A stretch of 64,000 nucleotides of DNA from Pectobacterium aquaticum (GCF_003382565.3 NZ_CP086253.1:744001-808000); one strand, 5' to 3'; shown: positions 27,864 through 37,915, counted from the stretch's first letter. The notes: generated by a model not told the origin, from the letters alone. Numbers and translations: made by a program.

Positions 27864-28163
27864 TCAATACAACGTGTTTGAAATACAAAGCGTCTTGGGC
27901 TGGTCTTGTACCAGCCTTTCTTTTTGGTTTTTGCTCAACTGCTTAATGCGATATTCCAGTTTGAGTGCGTCTGAGCGATCGCCCACCAGACAGTGAAACA
28001 CCAGCGTTAATTCTCCCTTTCCCCGCAGCGCTTTTGCCCCTTTTCCCGTTTGATGCTGATTCAGGCGGCGGCTGACATCCGTTGTGATACCCGTGTACAA
28101 CGCCCCAGCGACCGTGCGCAGTATGTACAGATACCAGTGAGAATCTTCGGCGTGTTCGGTCAT
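27864..28163 (-). CDS. yhbQ: GIY-YIG family protein YhbQ
   Basis: 99 residues with the GIY-YIG nuclease signature WYLYILRTVAGALYTGITTD and the conserved Arg in SRRLNQH. Stand-alone UvrC-N-like domain, reported as a DNA-structure nuclease in this family. It is convergent with yhbS. Confidence 0.92.
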   Translation of the reverse strand: MTEHAEDSHWYLYILRTVAGALYTGITTDVSRRLNQHQTGKGAKALRGKGELTLVFHCLVGDRSDALKLEYRIKQLSKNQKERLVQDQPKTLCISNTLY

Positions 28164-28343
28164 GGTGTTGTCTGTGGTTTCTCGTAAGCCGTCGTGTTGT
28201 CAGTCAGTTTAGGGCGCTTGTCCTGCTGCGTGAAGTGATAACTCGCTATTGTTTTGCCCCTCTTTTTCCCGATATAAATGGACGTCTGGCCGACAAGGCT
28301 GTCACGGTTAATTCATCGGATGAACCTTATCTGGAACAGTTTG

Positions 28344-28359
28344 TGTGATAAAAATCACA
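28344..28359. promoter_or_regulatory. CRP site, deo upstream
   Basis: TGTGA-TAAAAA-TCACA, a perfect consensus core; it is the distal site. Confidence 0.9.
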
Positions 28360-28395
28360 TATAATCACCATCTATTGCATTTTTATTACATCAAG

Positions 28396-28411
28396 TGTGA
28401 GTAAATTCACA
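28396..28411. promoter_or_regulatory. CRP site, deo proximal
   Basis: TGTGA-GTAAAT-TCACA, perfect core, 52 bp from the first site, the spacing used for cooperative CRP-CytR-CRP complexes. Confidence 0.9.
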
Positions 28412-28437
28412 AAATAGTCCGACATAGCGTGTTCCAA

Positions 28438-28495
28438 TGTCTAATAAATCGTTTTTTTGTCTAATAACTTTGTCTAATAACTTTGTCTAATAAAT
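28438..28495 (+). repeat. TGTCTAATAA direct repeats in deo leader
   Basis: TGTCTAATAA occurs four times, starting at 28438, 28458, 28471 and 28484; the last three are head-to-tail 13-bp units. Located near the expected deo transcription start. Role unknown, possibly replication slippage. Confidence 0.8.
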
Positions 28496-28707
28496 AGTTT
28501 CTTTCGATGTCATTCTTTCAGTGTTGAAATAATCACAGAATGAAGGGTAGAGGAAGGCTGATTGCGGTGAGAAGGATCTCGGTGCCGCTACAGGTTGTTT
28601 CGCCTGGGCGCTATCTTCAAGGAACCAAGTCCGCTCGCCAAACGTGCTGGTTTTGCACCAGTTAATGTTCAGGGCCGGTTAGACCGGCTGACGAGTTGGA
28701 GTGTTGT

Positions 28708-29487
28708 ATGACCAAGCTGACCACGGCGGCGCGACGTGCGCTGGCGCTGATGGATTTAACCACGCTGAATGAGGATGATACGGATGAAAAAGTGACGGCA
28801 CTCTGCCGTCAGGCAAACAGCCCGGCCGGAAAAACAGCTGCTATCTGTATCTATCCACGTTTTATCCCTCTGGCGAAAAAGGTCCTGCGTGAGCAGGGTA
28901 CGCCGAATATCCGCATCGCGACGGTGACCAACTTCCCGCACGGCAATGATGATGTGGCAATTGCTGTTGCAGAAACCAAGGCAGCGATAGCCTACGGCGC
29001 TGATGAAGTTGATGTCGTATTCCCTTACCGCGCACTGATAGCTGGCAACGCGCAAATCGGTTTTGAGCTGGTGCAGGCATGTAAAGCCGTGTGTCAGGAT
29101 GCCCATGTGCTGCTGAAGGTGATCATCGAAACGGGTGAGCTAAAGCAAGAAGCGCTGATCCGTCAGGCGAGCGAGATTGCCATTGATGCGGGGGCCGATT
29201 TCATTAAAACCTCGACCGGTAAAGTGCCGGTGAACGCGACGCCAGAAAGCGCGGCGATCATGCTGAAGGCGATCCGCGATAAAGGTGTGGGTGAGCATGT
29301 CGGTTTTAAAGCGGCGGGCGGTGTGCGTAACGCGGAAGATGCCGCCATCTACCTGCAACTGGCGGACGATATCATGGGCGCTGAATGGGCGACGGCGCAG
29401 CATTTTCGCTTTGGCGCATCCAGTCTGCTGGCGAGTCTGCTGACAACACTTGGCCACGCGACAGCGGCTCCGAAAGGTAGCTACTAA
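28708..29487 (+). CDS. deoC: Deoxyribose-phosphate aldolase
   Basis: 259 residues from MTKLTTAARRALALMDLTTL at 28708, with GGAGTG upstream. Class I aldolase splitting 2-deoxyribose 5-phosphate into acetaldehyde and glyceraldehyde 3-phosphate. The Schiff-base Lys is in DFIKTSTGK, with the second Lys in VGFKAAGG. First gene of deoCABD. Confidence 0.97.
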   Translation: MTKLTTAARRALALMDLTTLNEDDTDEKVTALCRQANSPAGKTAAICIYPRFIPLAKKVLREQGTPNIRIATVTNFPHGNDDVAIAVAETKAAIAYGADEVDVVFPYRALIAGNAQIGFELVQACKAVCQDAHVLLKVIIETGELKQEALIRQASEIAIDAGADFIKTSTGKVPVNATPESAAIMLKAIRDKGVGEHVGFKAAGGVRNAEDAAIYLQLADDIMGAEWATAQHFRFGASSLLASLLTTLGHATAAPKGSY

Positions 29488-29677
29488 TCACGCGCACAGG
29501 CGCACTATTTTATCCGTGACAGTTTATTTGTGATAACGCTATTCGTGACAACACTATTCTTTACAACGTATTGTTTATAAAGAATTTGTATTCATGGTGG
29601 CGTTGGCTCACACATAGCAAATGTGCTCGCAGCGACAGGCTGCTGAGCCACATCAGAATTGATCAGGAGTACAGACC

Positions 29678-31006
29678 TTGTTTCTGATTCAAGAAATTAT
29701 TCGTAAGAAGCGTGATGGAAAAGCTCTGAGCGAAGAGGAAATCCGCTTCTTTATCAATGGTATTCGTGACAATACCGTCTCTGAAGGCCAGATAGCAGCG
29801 CTGGCAATGACCATTTATTTTCACGACATGTCGATGGATGAGCGCGTGGCGCTGACGTTGGCGATGCGTGACTCCGGCACGGTACTGGACTGGAAGAGTC
29901 TGAACCTGAACGGCCCGCTGGTGGACAAACACTCTACCGGTGGCGTCGGGGATGTTACCTCGCTGATGCTGGGGCCGATGGTTGCCGCCTGTGGGGGGTA
30001 CGTCCCAATGATCTCTGGGCGCGGCTTAGGGCATACCGGCGGCACGTTAGATAAACTTGAAGCGATTCCGGGACTGGATATTTTCCCGAACGATGAAGAT
30101 TTTCGTCGCATCATCCAGCAGGTTGGCGTCGCGATCATTGGGCAGACTTCCTCGCTGGCTCCGGCGGATAAACGCTTTTACGCCACGCGTGACATTACCG
30201 CCACGGTCGATTCAATCCCGCTGATCACTGCGTCGATTCTGGCGAAGAAGCTGGCGGAAGGGCTGGATGCGCTGGTGATGGACGTCAAAGTGGGTTCCGG
30301 GGCGTTTATGCCGACCTATGAACTGTCCGAACAACTGGCACAGGCGATTGTCGGCGTAGCGAATAACGCGGGATGTCACACCAGCGCATTGCTGACTGAC
30401 ATGAATCAGGTGCTGGCCTCGAGTGCGGGTAACGCGCTGGAAGTGCGAGAAGCCGTGCGTTTCCTGACGGGGGAGAGCCGCAATCCACGCCTGTATGATG
30501 TTACTATGGCGCTATGTGGCGAGATGCTGCTGGCGGGCGGACTGGCAAGCTCGGCGGACGACGCGCATTCACGTCTGCAAGCCGTGTTGGATAACGGTAA
30601 AGCTGCCGAAGTCTTTGGTCGCATGGTCGCCGCACAGCGTGGCCCGAGCGATTTTGTCGAACACTACGATCGTTACCTGCCAGTGGCGACATTAAGCAAG
30701 CCGGTTTTTGCGACGCGTGAAGGCATCGTGACTGGGATGGATACCCGCGCGCTGGGCATGGCCGTCGTCTCGCTGGGCGGTGGACGCCGTCAGGCCACGG
30801 ATACGATCGATTACAGCGTCGGTCTGGATAGCATGATCAGTTTGGGTGAGCGCGTTGATGCGCAGTGCCCGCTGGCGGTGATCCACGCCAATACGGAAGC
30901 GCAGTGGCAGCAGGCGGCGAATGAAGTCCGTGCCGCGATCCAATTGGGCGACACCGCGCCAGAAAAGACCCCGATGGTCTATCGTCGAGTGAGCGCAGAA
31001 GCCTGA
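29678..31006 (+). CDS. deoA: Thymidine phosphorylase
   Basis: 442 residues. Phosphorolysis of thymidine to thymine and deoxyribose 1-phosphate. The family signature is in SGRGLGHTGGTLDKLE and the phosphate-binding part in KHSTGGVGD. Start is TTG at 29678 behind CAGGAG, as in E. coli. The 190-bp gap after deoC is longer than elsewhere in the operon and may hold structure or an internal promoter; none was evident. Confidence 0.97.
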   Translation: MFLIQEIIRKKRDGKALSEEEIRFFINGIRDNTVSEGQIAALAMTIYFHDMSMDERVALTLAMRDSGTVLDWKSLNLNGPLVDKHSTGGVGDVTSLMLGPMVAACGGYVPMISGRGLGHTGGTLDKLEAIPGLDIFPNDEDFRRIIQQVGVAIIGQTSSLAPADKRFYATRDITATVDSIPLITASILAKKLAEGLDALVMDVKVGSGAFMPTYELSEQLAQAIVGVANNAGCHTSALLTDMNQVLASSAGNALEVREAVRFLTGESRNPRLYDVTMALCGEMLLAGGLASSADDAHSRLQAVLDNGKAAEVFGRMVAAQRGPSDFVEHYDRYLPVATLSKPVFATREGIVTGMDTRALGMAVVSLGGGRRQATDTIDYSVGLDSMISLGERVDAQCPLAVIHANTEAQWQQAANEVRAAIQLGDTAPEKTPMVYRRVSAEA

Positions 31007-31046
31007 TCGCACGGGGCCGATTAGTGGTCGTCTTGAATTGATTTTC

Positions 31047-31064
31047 CCCTGCCTGTCGGCAGGG
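31047..31064 (+). other. Hairpin between deoA and deoB
   Basis: CCCTGCC, TGTC loop, GGCAGGG. Stable RNA stem without T-run in the middle of the operon, probably an mRNA processing or stability element. Confidence 0.5.
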
Positions 31065-31095
31065 CGTTAGCGCATAGCTGCGCAGGAGAAAAAGA

Positions 31096-32319
31096 ATGAA
31101 ACGTGCATATATTATGGTTCTCGACTCGTTTGGGATCGGCAGCAGTGCTGATGCAGAACGTTTTGGCGATGTCGGTTCGGATACGCTGGGTCATATCGCT
31201 CAGGCGTGTGCAGCAGGGACGGCGGATAAAGGGCGCAGCGGTAAGCTGCATTTGCCGAACCTGAGCCGTCTGGGGCTGGGTAAAGCCGCTGAGGCCTCAA
31301 CGGGGACGTTCCCGGCAGGGCTGGATGAAAACGCAGACATCATCGGTGCTTACGCGCACGCCAGCGAAATCTCCTCGGGTAAAGATACGCCGTCTGGTCA
31401 CTGGGAAATTGCCGGTGTGCCTGTCCTGTTCGACTGGGGTTATTTTAAAGATGAAGAAAACAGTTTTCCGCAGGAGCTGCTGGATAAACTGGTAAAACGC
31501 GCCAATCTGCCGGGCTATCTGGGCAACTGCCACTCTTCCGGTACGGTGATTCTGGATCAGTTGGCTGAAGAACATATGAAAACCGGCAAGCCGATTTTCT
31601 ACACCTCTGCGGATTCGGTGTTCCAGATTGCCTGCCATGAAGAAACGTTCGGTCTGGATAAGCTGTACGAGCTGTGTGAAATCGCCCGCGAAGAGCTGAC
31701 CGAAGGGAATTACAACATCGGGCGCGTGATCGCGCGTCCGTTTATCGGCGACAAACCCAGCAATTTCGAGCGCACTGGCAACCGTCACGATCTGGCCGTT
31801 GAACCGCCAGCGCCAACCATCCTGAAAAAAATGGTGGATGAAAAAGGCGGCGAAGTGGTTTCCGTCGGCAAGATTGCGGATATCTATGCGCAGGTCGGTA
31901 TCACGAAGAAAGTAAAGGCCACCGGCATCGATGCGCTGTTTGACGCCACGCTGAAAGAGATGGATAGCGCGGGTGATAACACTATCGTGTTTACCAACTT
32001 TGTTGATTTCGATTCTGCCTACGGCCACCGCCGTGATATTCCGGGCTACGCTGCCGCGCTGGAGCTGTTTGACCGTCGCCTGCCAGAAATGCTGTCCCGC
32101 GTGAAGGGTGACGACATCCTGATTCTGACGGCTGACCACGGCTGTGACCCAAGCTGGCACGGCACCGATCACACTCGTGAGAACGTACCGGTGTTGATCT
32201 ATGGGCCTAACGTGAAGCCGGGGTCATACGGCCACCGTGAAACCTTCGCCGATATCGGGCAGACGGTCGCGGCCTACTTTGGCCTGTCGCCTATGGACTA
32301 CGGCAAATCGATACTGTAA
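31096..32319 (+). CDS. deoB: Phosphopentomutase
   Basis: 407 residues. Interconverts (deoxy)ribose 1- and 5-phosphate; alkaline-phosphatase superfamily with two metal ions. Metal ligands are visible in MVLDSFGIG, FDSAYGHRRD, LTADHGCDP and GTDHTRE; the phosphorylated Thr is in GKDTPSGHWE. Third gene of the operon. Confidence 0.97.
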   Translation: MKRAYIMVLDSFGIGSSADAERFGDVGSDTLGHIAQACAAGTADKGRSGKLHLPNLSRLGLGKAAEASTGTFPAGLDENADIIGAYAHASEISSGKDTPSGHWEIAGVPVLFDWGYFKDEENSFPQELLDKLVKRANLPGYLGNCHSSGTVILDQLAEEHMKTGKPIFYTSADSVFQIACHEETFGLDKLYELCEIAREELTEGNYNIGRVIARPFIGDKPSNFERTGNRHDLAVEPPAPTILKKMVDEKGGEVVSVGKIADIYAQVGITKKVKATGIDALFDATLKEMDSAGDNTIVFTNFVDFDSAYGHRRDIPGYAAALELFDRRLPEMLSRVKGDDILILTADHGCDPSWHGTDHTRENVPVLIYGPNVKPGSYGHRETFADIGQTVAAYFGLSPMDYGKSIL

Positions 32320-32366
32320 AACACACCGTTTTTTACGTGAAACTTGATTAATTAAGGAATAAACGC

Positions 32367-33086
32367 ATGGCTACGCCACATATTAATGCAGAAATGGGTG
32401 ATTTCGCGGACGTTGTACTGATGCCGGGCGACCCGCTGCGCGCTAAGTACATTGCAGAAACCTTTCTGGATGATGCCCGCGAAGTGAACAACGTGCGTGG
32501 CATGTTAGGGTTCACGGGGACTTACAAAGGCCGTAAAATTTCAGTCATGGGCCACGGCATGGGTATCCCATCCTGCTCAATTTATGCGAAAGAACTGATC
32601 ACCGAATTCGGCGTGAAGAAGATCATTCGTGTGGGTTCCTGCGGTGCGGTACGTGAAGATGTTAAGCTGCGCGACGTGGTAATCGGCATGGGTGCCTGTA
32701 CGGATTCCAAAGTGAACCGACTGCGTTTCAAAGATCACGACTACGCGGCGATTGCCGATTTCGATATGGTGCGTAATGCCGTTGATGCTGCCAAAGCACG
32801 CGATGTTTCTGTCCGCGTCGGTAACATCTTCTCCGCCGATCTGTTCTACACGCCAGATCCGCAGATGTTCGACGTGATGGAAAAATACGGCATTCTGGGT
32901 GTGGAAATGGAGGCGGCCGGTATCTATGGCGTCGCGGCAGAGTTCGGTGCGAAAGCGCTGGCAATCTGTACCGTTTCTGACCACATTCGTACCGGTGCAC
33001 AGACTACGTCAGAAGAGCGTCAAAACACGTTCAACGAAATGATCGAAATCGCGCTGGAATCCGTTCTGCTGGGCGATAACGAGTAA
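32367..33086 (+). CDS. deoD: Purine nucleoside phosphorylase DeoD-type
   Basis: 239 residues. Hexameric phosphorylase of purine (deoxy)nucleosides. Motifs: MPGDPLRAKYIAE, GHGMGIPSCSIY, GSCGAVR, and VEMEAAGIYGVAAEF, with the catalytic Asp in SDHIRTG. Last gene of deoCABD, followed by a hairpin. Confidence 0.98.
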   Translation: MATPHINAEMGDFADVVLMPGDPLRAKYIAETFLDDAREVNNVRGMLGFTGTYKGRKISVMGHGMGIPSCSIYAKELITEFGVKKIIRVGSCGAVREDVKLRDVVIGMGACTDSKVNRLRFKDHDYAAIADFDMVRNAVDAAKARDVSVRVGNIFSADLFYTPDPQMFDVMEKYGILGVEMEAAGIYGVAAEFGAKALAICTVSDHIRTGAQTTSEERQNTFNEMIEIALESVLLGDNE

Positions 33087-33095
33087 CATCACATC

Positions 33096-33127
33096 AGCCC
33101 GGACATCCGCTCCGGGCTGTATTTTCC
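33096..33127 (+). terminator. deo operon terminator
   Basis: AGCCCGGA, 7-nt loop, TCCGGGCT then GTATTTT. Also usable by the convergent ABC-protein gene. Confidence 0.75.
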
Positions 33128-33138
33128 TGTTTTTCCCT

Positions 33139-34887
33139 TCAAATCCTGCTGTAAGCTACCTGCTGATTGTCCGCCGCTGGCGGCGGAACAGAAAGATCGA
33201 CAATGCAGTTCTCTGTGTGCGCTTTCTTCTCTGGTTCGAGTGGCGTTAACCGTATCTGATGTTTGAAGCATGCTAGCACCGCAGGCTGATGGCTGACGGC
33301 CAAAACAATGGTTTGTGGCAGCGTAATCCTGATGTGTTCTAGTAGTTGAAGCGCTGCCGCGTCGTCGAGTTGGCTGGTGGCCTCATCCAGACAAAGTAGC
33401 GTCGGGCGCAGCAGTAACGCACGTGCGAGCGACAGGCGCTGTTGTTCACCGCCTGATAGTTCCCGGCTCCAGTTTGCCTTGTCGTCCAGACGGGGAATCA
33501 GCGCGGTCAGCCCGGTTTGTTCTAGTACCGCGATCAACGGTGCGGTATCCGCTAACTGCGCCTGCGGATAACACAGTACCTGACGCAGCGTGTCCTGCGG
33601 TAAATAGGCCTTTTGCGGTAAAAACAGCGCGCGGCCCGCAGGGAAATGCCTCTCTCCTTGCGAGGTTGGCCACAGTCCCGCCAGCGCCCGCAGCAGCGTG
33701 GTTTTTCCACTGCCGCTGACTGCGCTGAGTACCGCCCATTCGCCAGCCTGAAGCGTGAGCGTCAGCGGGGCAAAGTACGGTGAACCCTCCGGGCGCGAGA
33801 CGGACAGCGCGTTGATGTGCAGAGCATAGCCTTCATGGCGAGGTTCCTCTGGCGTCGGTAACTGTTGTAAGCGGTGCTGGAATTCCCACAGCCGTTCAAT
33901 CGTAGAAGACCACTGAACCAACTGGCGATAGGCATCGATAAACCAGCCAAAGGCATCCAGCACATAACCGAAAGCGGATCGCGCCTGCATAATCGCCCCG
34001 AGGCTAACCTGACGGGCGAGAAACAGCGGCAGGGTAGCGAAAACCGGAATAATCAGGCTGAAACGGAAATAGCTGGTCGTAAAGCTTTCCAGCCGGAATT
34101 CTCGCGTCATTAAACGCTGCCAATTTTGCACGATGGGCAGGAAGTGTTGCCGCATCCGCTGCTGCTCGGCGTCGCTCCCTTGGTAAAACGCGATTTGCTC
34201 GCTGTTGTCTCGCACCCGCAGCAGCGTGGCGCGGTAGTCGGCTTCTGCCCGCTGGCGTTCAATATTCAGCTTGTGCAGACGATGCCCCAGCAGGTGCGTC
34301 ACCACGCTGGCTACTGCGGCGTAAACCAGTGCGATCCACACCAGATAGCCGTGTACCGTGATGGTGTAGCCGCTCAACGTGAAGGTATGGACGCCGGAAA
34401 GCTGCCAGAGAATGGCGATGAAAGAGAAAAAACGGGCGGTATTTTTCAGCAGCGAAAGCAGGAGTTCGAGACTCTGTTCAATCAGCAGACGGATATCTTC
34501 CGCGATGCGCTGATCGGGGTTATCCAGCCCGGCGCTGAGCTGGTAGTGGGCGTGATTACGCAGCCAATCCTGCTCATATTGATGCGTCATGATATCGCGC
34601 CAGCGGATAATCAGCTGTTTCTTGAGCCAGTTGCCGCAGATGATGACCAGCACGAACAACAGTGTATAGGCCAGATAGCGCATGGCCATATCGTAGATTG
34701 ACGCGTGCTGAAAATAGTCGGCCAGCGCGTCGTAAAAATCCCGGCTCCAGTTGTTGTACTGCACGCTGATCCACACGACGGAGAGCGTCAGGCTCATAAT
34801 CAGCAGCAGTAACAGCCAGAGCAAGGTGGCACGTGTGGTTAGCCAGAAAGGCGCGGTCAGCGCATAAAAGCGTTTAAGTGTTTGCAT
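33139..34887 (-). CDS. SbmA/YddA-like ABC protein with fused ATPase
   Basis: 582 residues. The N-terminal half (to about 330) has six membrane segments of the SbmA/BacA/YddA type; the C-terminal half is an ATP-binding cassette with signature LSGGEQQR and Walker B LLCLDEATSQLD. The Walker A reads AVSGSGKTT, so the first Gly of GxxGxGK(S/T) is Ala, a conservative change that may or may not affect ATP binding. It probably moves peptides or a siderophore-like compound across the inner membrane. It lies 48 bp downstream of the truncated TonB receptor on the same strand, so it was probably the inner-membrane partner in an iron-uptake operon. Its expression may have changed since the upstream genes were lost. 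Confidence 0.85.
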   Translation of the reverse strand: MQTLKRFYALTAPFWLTTRATLLWLLLLLIMSLTLSVVWISVQYNNWSRDFYDALADYFQHASIYDMAMRYLAYTLLFVLVIICGNWLKKQLIIRWRDIMTHQYEQDWLRNHAHYQLSAGLDNPDQRIAEDIRLLIEQSLELLLSLLKNTARFFSFIAILWQLSGVHTFTLSGYTITVHGYLVWIALVYAAVASVVTHLLGHRLHKLNIERQRAEADYRATLLRVRDNSEQIAFYQGSDAEQQRMRQHFLPIVQNWQRLMTREFRLESFTTSYFRFSLIIPVFATLPLFLARQVSLGAIMQARSAFGYVLDAFGWFIDAYRQLVQWSSTIERLWEFQHRLQQLPTPEEPRHEGYALHINALSVSRPEGSPYFAPLTLTLQAGEWAVLSAVSGSGKTTLLRALAGLWPTSQGERHFPAGRALFLPQKAYLPQDTLRQVLCYPQAQLADTAPLIAVLEQTGLTALIPRLDDKANWSRELSGGEQQRLSLARALLLRPTLLCLDEATSQLDDAAALQLLEHIRITLPQTIVLAVSHQPAVLACFKHQIRLTPLEPEKKAHTENCIVDLSVPPPAADNQQVAYSRI

Positions 34888-34935
34888 AATGGGTTGAGCG
34901 AGGGCCTGCCAGCCGAGGCTGGCAGGCGTGTTCGC

Positions 34936-37023
34936 TTAGAAATTCCACTTCGCGGTCAGCATGAAATTACGCGGGTCGCCGTAATAGTTGTTGCCGCTAA
35001 GATGGCGGTTGTTCAGGTTTAAGTAGTAGGTTTTATCCGTCAGATTATTGCCCACCAGATTGAAGCTCAGGTTTTTGCTGTACTGATAGCGGACATTGGC
35101 GTTAAACAGGGTGTAACCGCCCTGATGCAGACCATAAGCCCTGTTTGGGGAGGTTTGCGTCTCAGTCTGTGCCGTCATGCCTGCGCCAATCGTCCATTGG
35201 TTCAACTCACCCGGCAGATTGTATGAGGTGTACAGCTTGAACATATGTTTCGGCGTACGCGGGCTGAACTGTGCCGCTCTTTCGCTCGCGCTACCTTCAA
35301 GATATTTACTGTTGGTCAGGGTATAACCGGCCTGAATCTGCCAGCCTTCAGCCAGTTTGCCTGTGACATCCAGCTCCACACCCTGGCTACGCACTTCGCC
35401 TTGAGCTTGCGAGCAGCTTGTCCCGACTAGACAAACTGAACTATCCGCCACGGCCATTGCGCGATTCGCCTGAATGATGCGGAACAATGCCAGAGAGGTA
35501 TTCAGATCGCCATCAAAGAACTCGCCCTTCACGCCGGTTTCATAGTTGGTGCCGGTAATGGCGGGCAGCAGCTTACCATTGCGATCTTTTTCGCTCTGCG
35601 GCTTGTAGATCTCGGCGTAGCTCAGATACCAGGTGTAGTTGTCAGCAAAGTCCCACAGCAGACCGCCGTAAGGCACAAACTCATTGCTGGCATGCAGGCT
35701 GCTGAGTGAGGAGGTATTACGGATATGATTAGTGAAATACTCGTCATAGCTGTAGGCGCTGTAACGGCCGCCCAGAATCAGCTTCCAGTCATCCGCCAGT
35801 TCGAATCTGGCCGTGGCGAACGCGCCGCGCTGATACAGATTAAAGCGGTCGTTATAGTGGTTGTTGTAGAGACTCGTATTTGACCAGTCTGGTTCTGCCA
35901 ACGAATTCGGCTGCCAGTTGAAAATATTCACGCTGCTGGTGTTGTTGATGCGGATGTGGTTGTTATCGAAATTCTCTTTCTGATAATCACCTCCCACCAC
36001 CAGTTCATGATTACGCCCCAATAGCTCGAACGGACCGTTCAGGCTCAGGTTGTAACCCCACTGTTCAGCCTTATTGTCGTAGCGCAGATTATTGTTTAGC
36101 GATGACGTCCCCGTTGCTGGATTGACGCCGCTGGTGCCGTTCATGATACCGATATAGCTGCTTGCTGCACGGGAGTGGATATAGTTCAGCGCGGTTTTCA
36201 GCGTCCAGTCGTTGTCGAAGTGGTGCTCCAGTTCGACAAACGGGTTAATTTTTTCAAACTCAATGCGGTTCCAACTGGCGCCCAGATAGGTGGATCGCGG
36301 CAGGTTCAGGCTGCTTTTATTGGTGGCGAACGGGATGCCATACACATCCGGCACGCCTCGGGTTTTTTGCCAGTTAATGCCGCCGGTGACCGTGGTGGAC
36401 GGCGTCAGATCGTAGGCCAGCGTGCCGAACAGCACTTTTCTTTCACTGTGTTCGTAATCTTTAAAGCTTTGTTTATCCTGATAAACGCCAACGAGACGGC
36501 CGCGCAGGCTGGCATCGTCATTCAGCGGGCCGGAGACATCGAGCTCGCTGCGGTAATTATCCCAACTGCCCACGCCAACGCTGCCCGATGCCTGAAAATT
36601 GTGAGTAGGCTGCTTGCGCACCAGATTAACGGTGCCGCCGGGTTCGCCATTGCCTTGTGACAGGCCGGACGCACCGCGCAGGATTTCGACGCGGTCATAA
36701 ATCGCCAGATCGGGAGATTCGCTGGAGGACTGAACCGCCCCCATGTTGGATACGCTGTTCTGGCTGGAAAAGTTAACGCCGTCTTCCTTGATATTATCCA
36801 TCACGAAAGCACGCGATTCGTATTTCACCTGATAGCTGTTCTGGTTGACCACGTTGATGCCGGTGGTTTGCTTCATGGCCTCATCCAGCGAGGTCATATT
36901 CTGATCGTCCATGCGCTGGCGTGTGACAACAATAACAGATGAAAATAGTAGAAAATATGCCTTATGGTAGCTCTCGATAGCTCCAAAAAATATACATTTT
37001 TTTCTATACACACTGAAATTCAT
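34936..37023 (-). pseudogene. TonB-dependent siderophore receptor, 5' end replaced
   Basis: The frame of 695 codons encodes a FhuE/FpvA-type outer-membrane receptor from the early plug (VVTRQRMDDQNMTSLDEAMK) through a complete 22-strand barrel ending in LTAKWNF with the C-terminal Phe. Everything expected before the plug is missing: signal peptide, TonB box and any N-terminal signalling domain. The first 33 codons (MNFSVYRKKCIFF...) are AT-rich and unlike a receptor. Similarity stops near 36935, where the AT-rich islet begins. Without a signal peptide it should not reach the outer membrane. The nearby FecI-type start fragment suggests the original order sigma - FecR - receptor - ABC protein. 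Confidence 0.78.
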
Positions 37024-37211
37024 TTATATTATTGATTTGTATGGATAAATATAGTTTTCACTTGTTTTTTTAATTACAGAAAATTTATTTTATTACATAT
37101 TTTTCAATTACTTAATGGTTTTTAATCGTTAAGCGTAGTGCTCTATACTTGATATGTTTATGGTGATAGCATTGATTTCGTCGAATGATGCTGCATCACG
37201 GAACTCTAAAA

Positions 37212-37364
37212 ATGGCTAAACCCGCTAAAAAGGTCGTCTTGTATCGCGCTAAATGTTTAGAGGCTCCTTGCAAACACGAATGGACGAGTCGTGCTGGCGC
37301 AGGGACACCGAACTATTGCCCAAAGTGCCGTAGTGTTCGTATTACAAGTAGTCCTATTGGTTGA
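37212..37364 (+). CDS. Small zinc-ribbon-like protein, islet ORF 1
   Basis: 50 residues from ATG 37212. Cys15, Cys20/His22 and the C36-P-K-C39 pair suggest a single zinc ribbon (APCKHEW ... YCPKCRSVRI). Basic overall. No family recognised. It lies in the AT-rich stretch that replaces the FecI/FecR region, 15 bp before ORF 2 and probably in the same transcript. No clear ribosome binding site, so the start is not certain. Confidence 0.6.
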   Translation: MAKPAKKVVLYRAKCLEAPCKHEWTSRAGAGTPNYCPKCRSVRITSSPIG

Positions 37365-37379
37365 TAAAGGAATTTAACC

Positions 37380-37664
37380 ATGAGTGCGAAGCACAAGGGT
37401 CAATGCCCATTTTGCAATGAGATGGTTCAGCCAAAGGTAGTTGAAGAGAATACCGTTAGGCGAGATAAGTGCTTATGCACTGAATGCAACGAGACTGTTT
37501 ATGTATGTCGCAGCCCTGGCTGTCAGAACTATGCAAAAGGCGGTGAATACTACGATGATGAACTTTGCCCATCCTGCACTTCGGGAATTGCTGACATAGG
37601 TAAAACCACCGCAGTTATGGGGGCGATTAGTATGGTGGTAAAAATTTTAACCAAAGTAAAATAA
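37380..37664 (+). CDS. Small Cys-rich protein, islet ORF 2
   Basis: 94 residues, start behind AAAGG. The first two thirds carry many Cys: CPFCNE, CLCTECNE, VCRSPGC and LCPSC, consistent with two zinc sites. The last 25 residues are mildly hydrophobic (TTAVMGAISMVVKILTKVK) and could form an amphipathic helix touching the membrane. No recognised family. Codon use is AT-rich compared with core genes, a sign of transfer. Neighbours ORF 1 and ORF 3 are equally small and unknown. Confidence 0.7.
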   Translation: MSAKHKGQCPFCNEMVQPKVVEENTVRRDKCLCTECNETVYVCRSPGCQNYAKGGEYYDDELCPSCTSGIADIGKTTAVMGAISMVVKILTKVK

Positions 37665-37704
37665 TCCCAAAAAATAGAAATTATACTTAAAGGATTAAAA
37701 TATA

Positions 37705-37887
37705 ATGAGTCAAGAAAAAGCACGCCGCCAACGTAATGCTCGAAGTGATGCCAGCGTAGGTAGCATTGAGAAGCACATTGAAAAGACTTATGGCTTACCG
37801 GAGGGTTCGGTGCAGATTAATAACAAAAATGGCAAGAACTCTCGCAGCGACCAAAAGATAAAAACCTTGAGAAAGCAACACGACTAA
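37705..37887 (+). CDS. Small basic protein, islet ORF 3
   Basis: 60 residues, ATG 37705 after AAAGGAT. Hydrophilic and very basic (RRQRNARSD, KNGKNSRSDQKIKTLRKQHD), no Cys, no membrane segment. Possibly nucleic-acid binding, but only its composition suggests this. Followed by an intrinsic terminator, so ORFs 1-3 look like one unit. Confidence 0.62.
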   Translation: MSQEKARRQRNARSDASVGSIEKHIEKTYGLPEGSVQINNKNGKNSRSDQKIKTLRKQHD

Positions 37888-37915
37888 GAAGCTGAGCATG
37901 CCAAGTGTTAAATAG

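Larger units (their letters stand above)
28164..28707. promoter_or_regulatory. deo operon control region
   Basis: 544 bp with no gene. It contains two perfect CRP sites 52 bp apart, a TTGCAT-bearing stretch between them that fits a CytR site, and the TGTCTAATAA repeats. This matches the deoP2 design of E. coli (CRP-CytR-CRP). A DeoR site was not identified. Confidence 0.75.
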
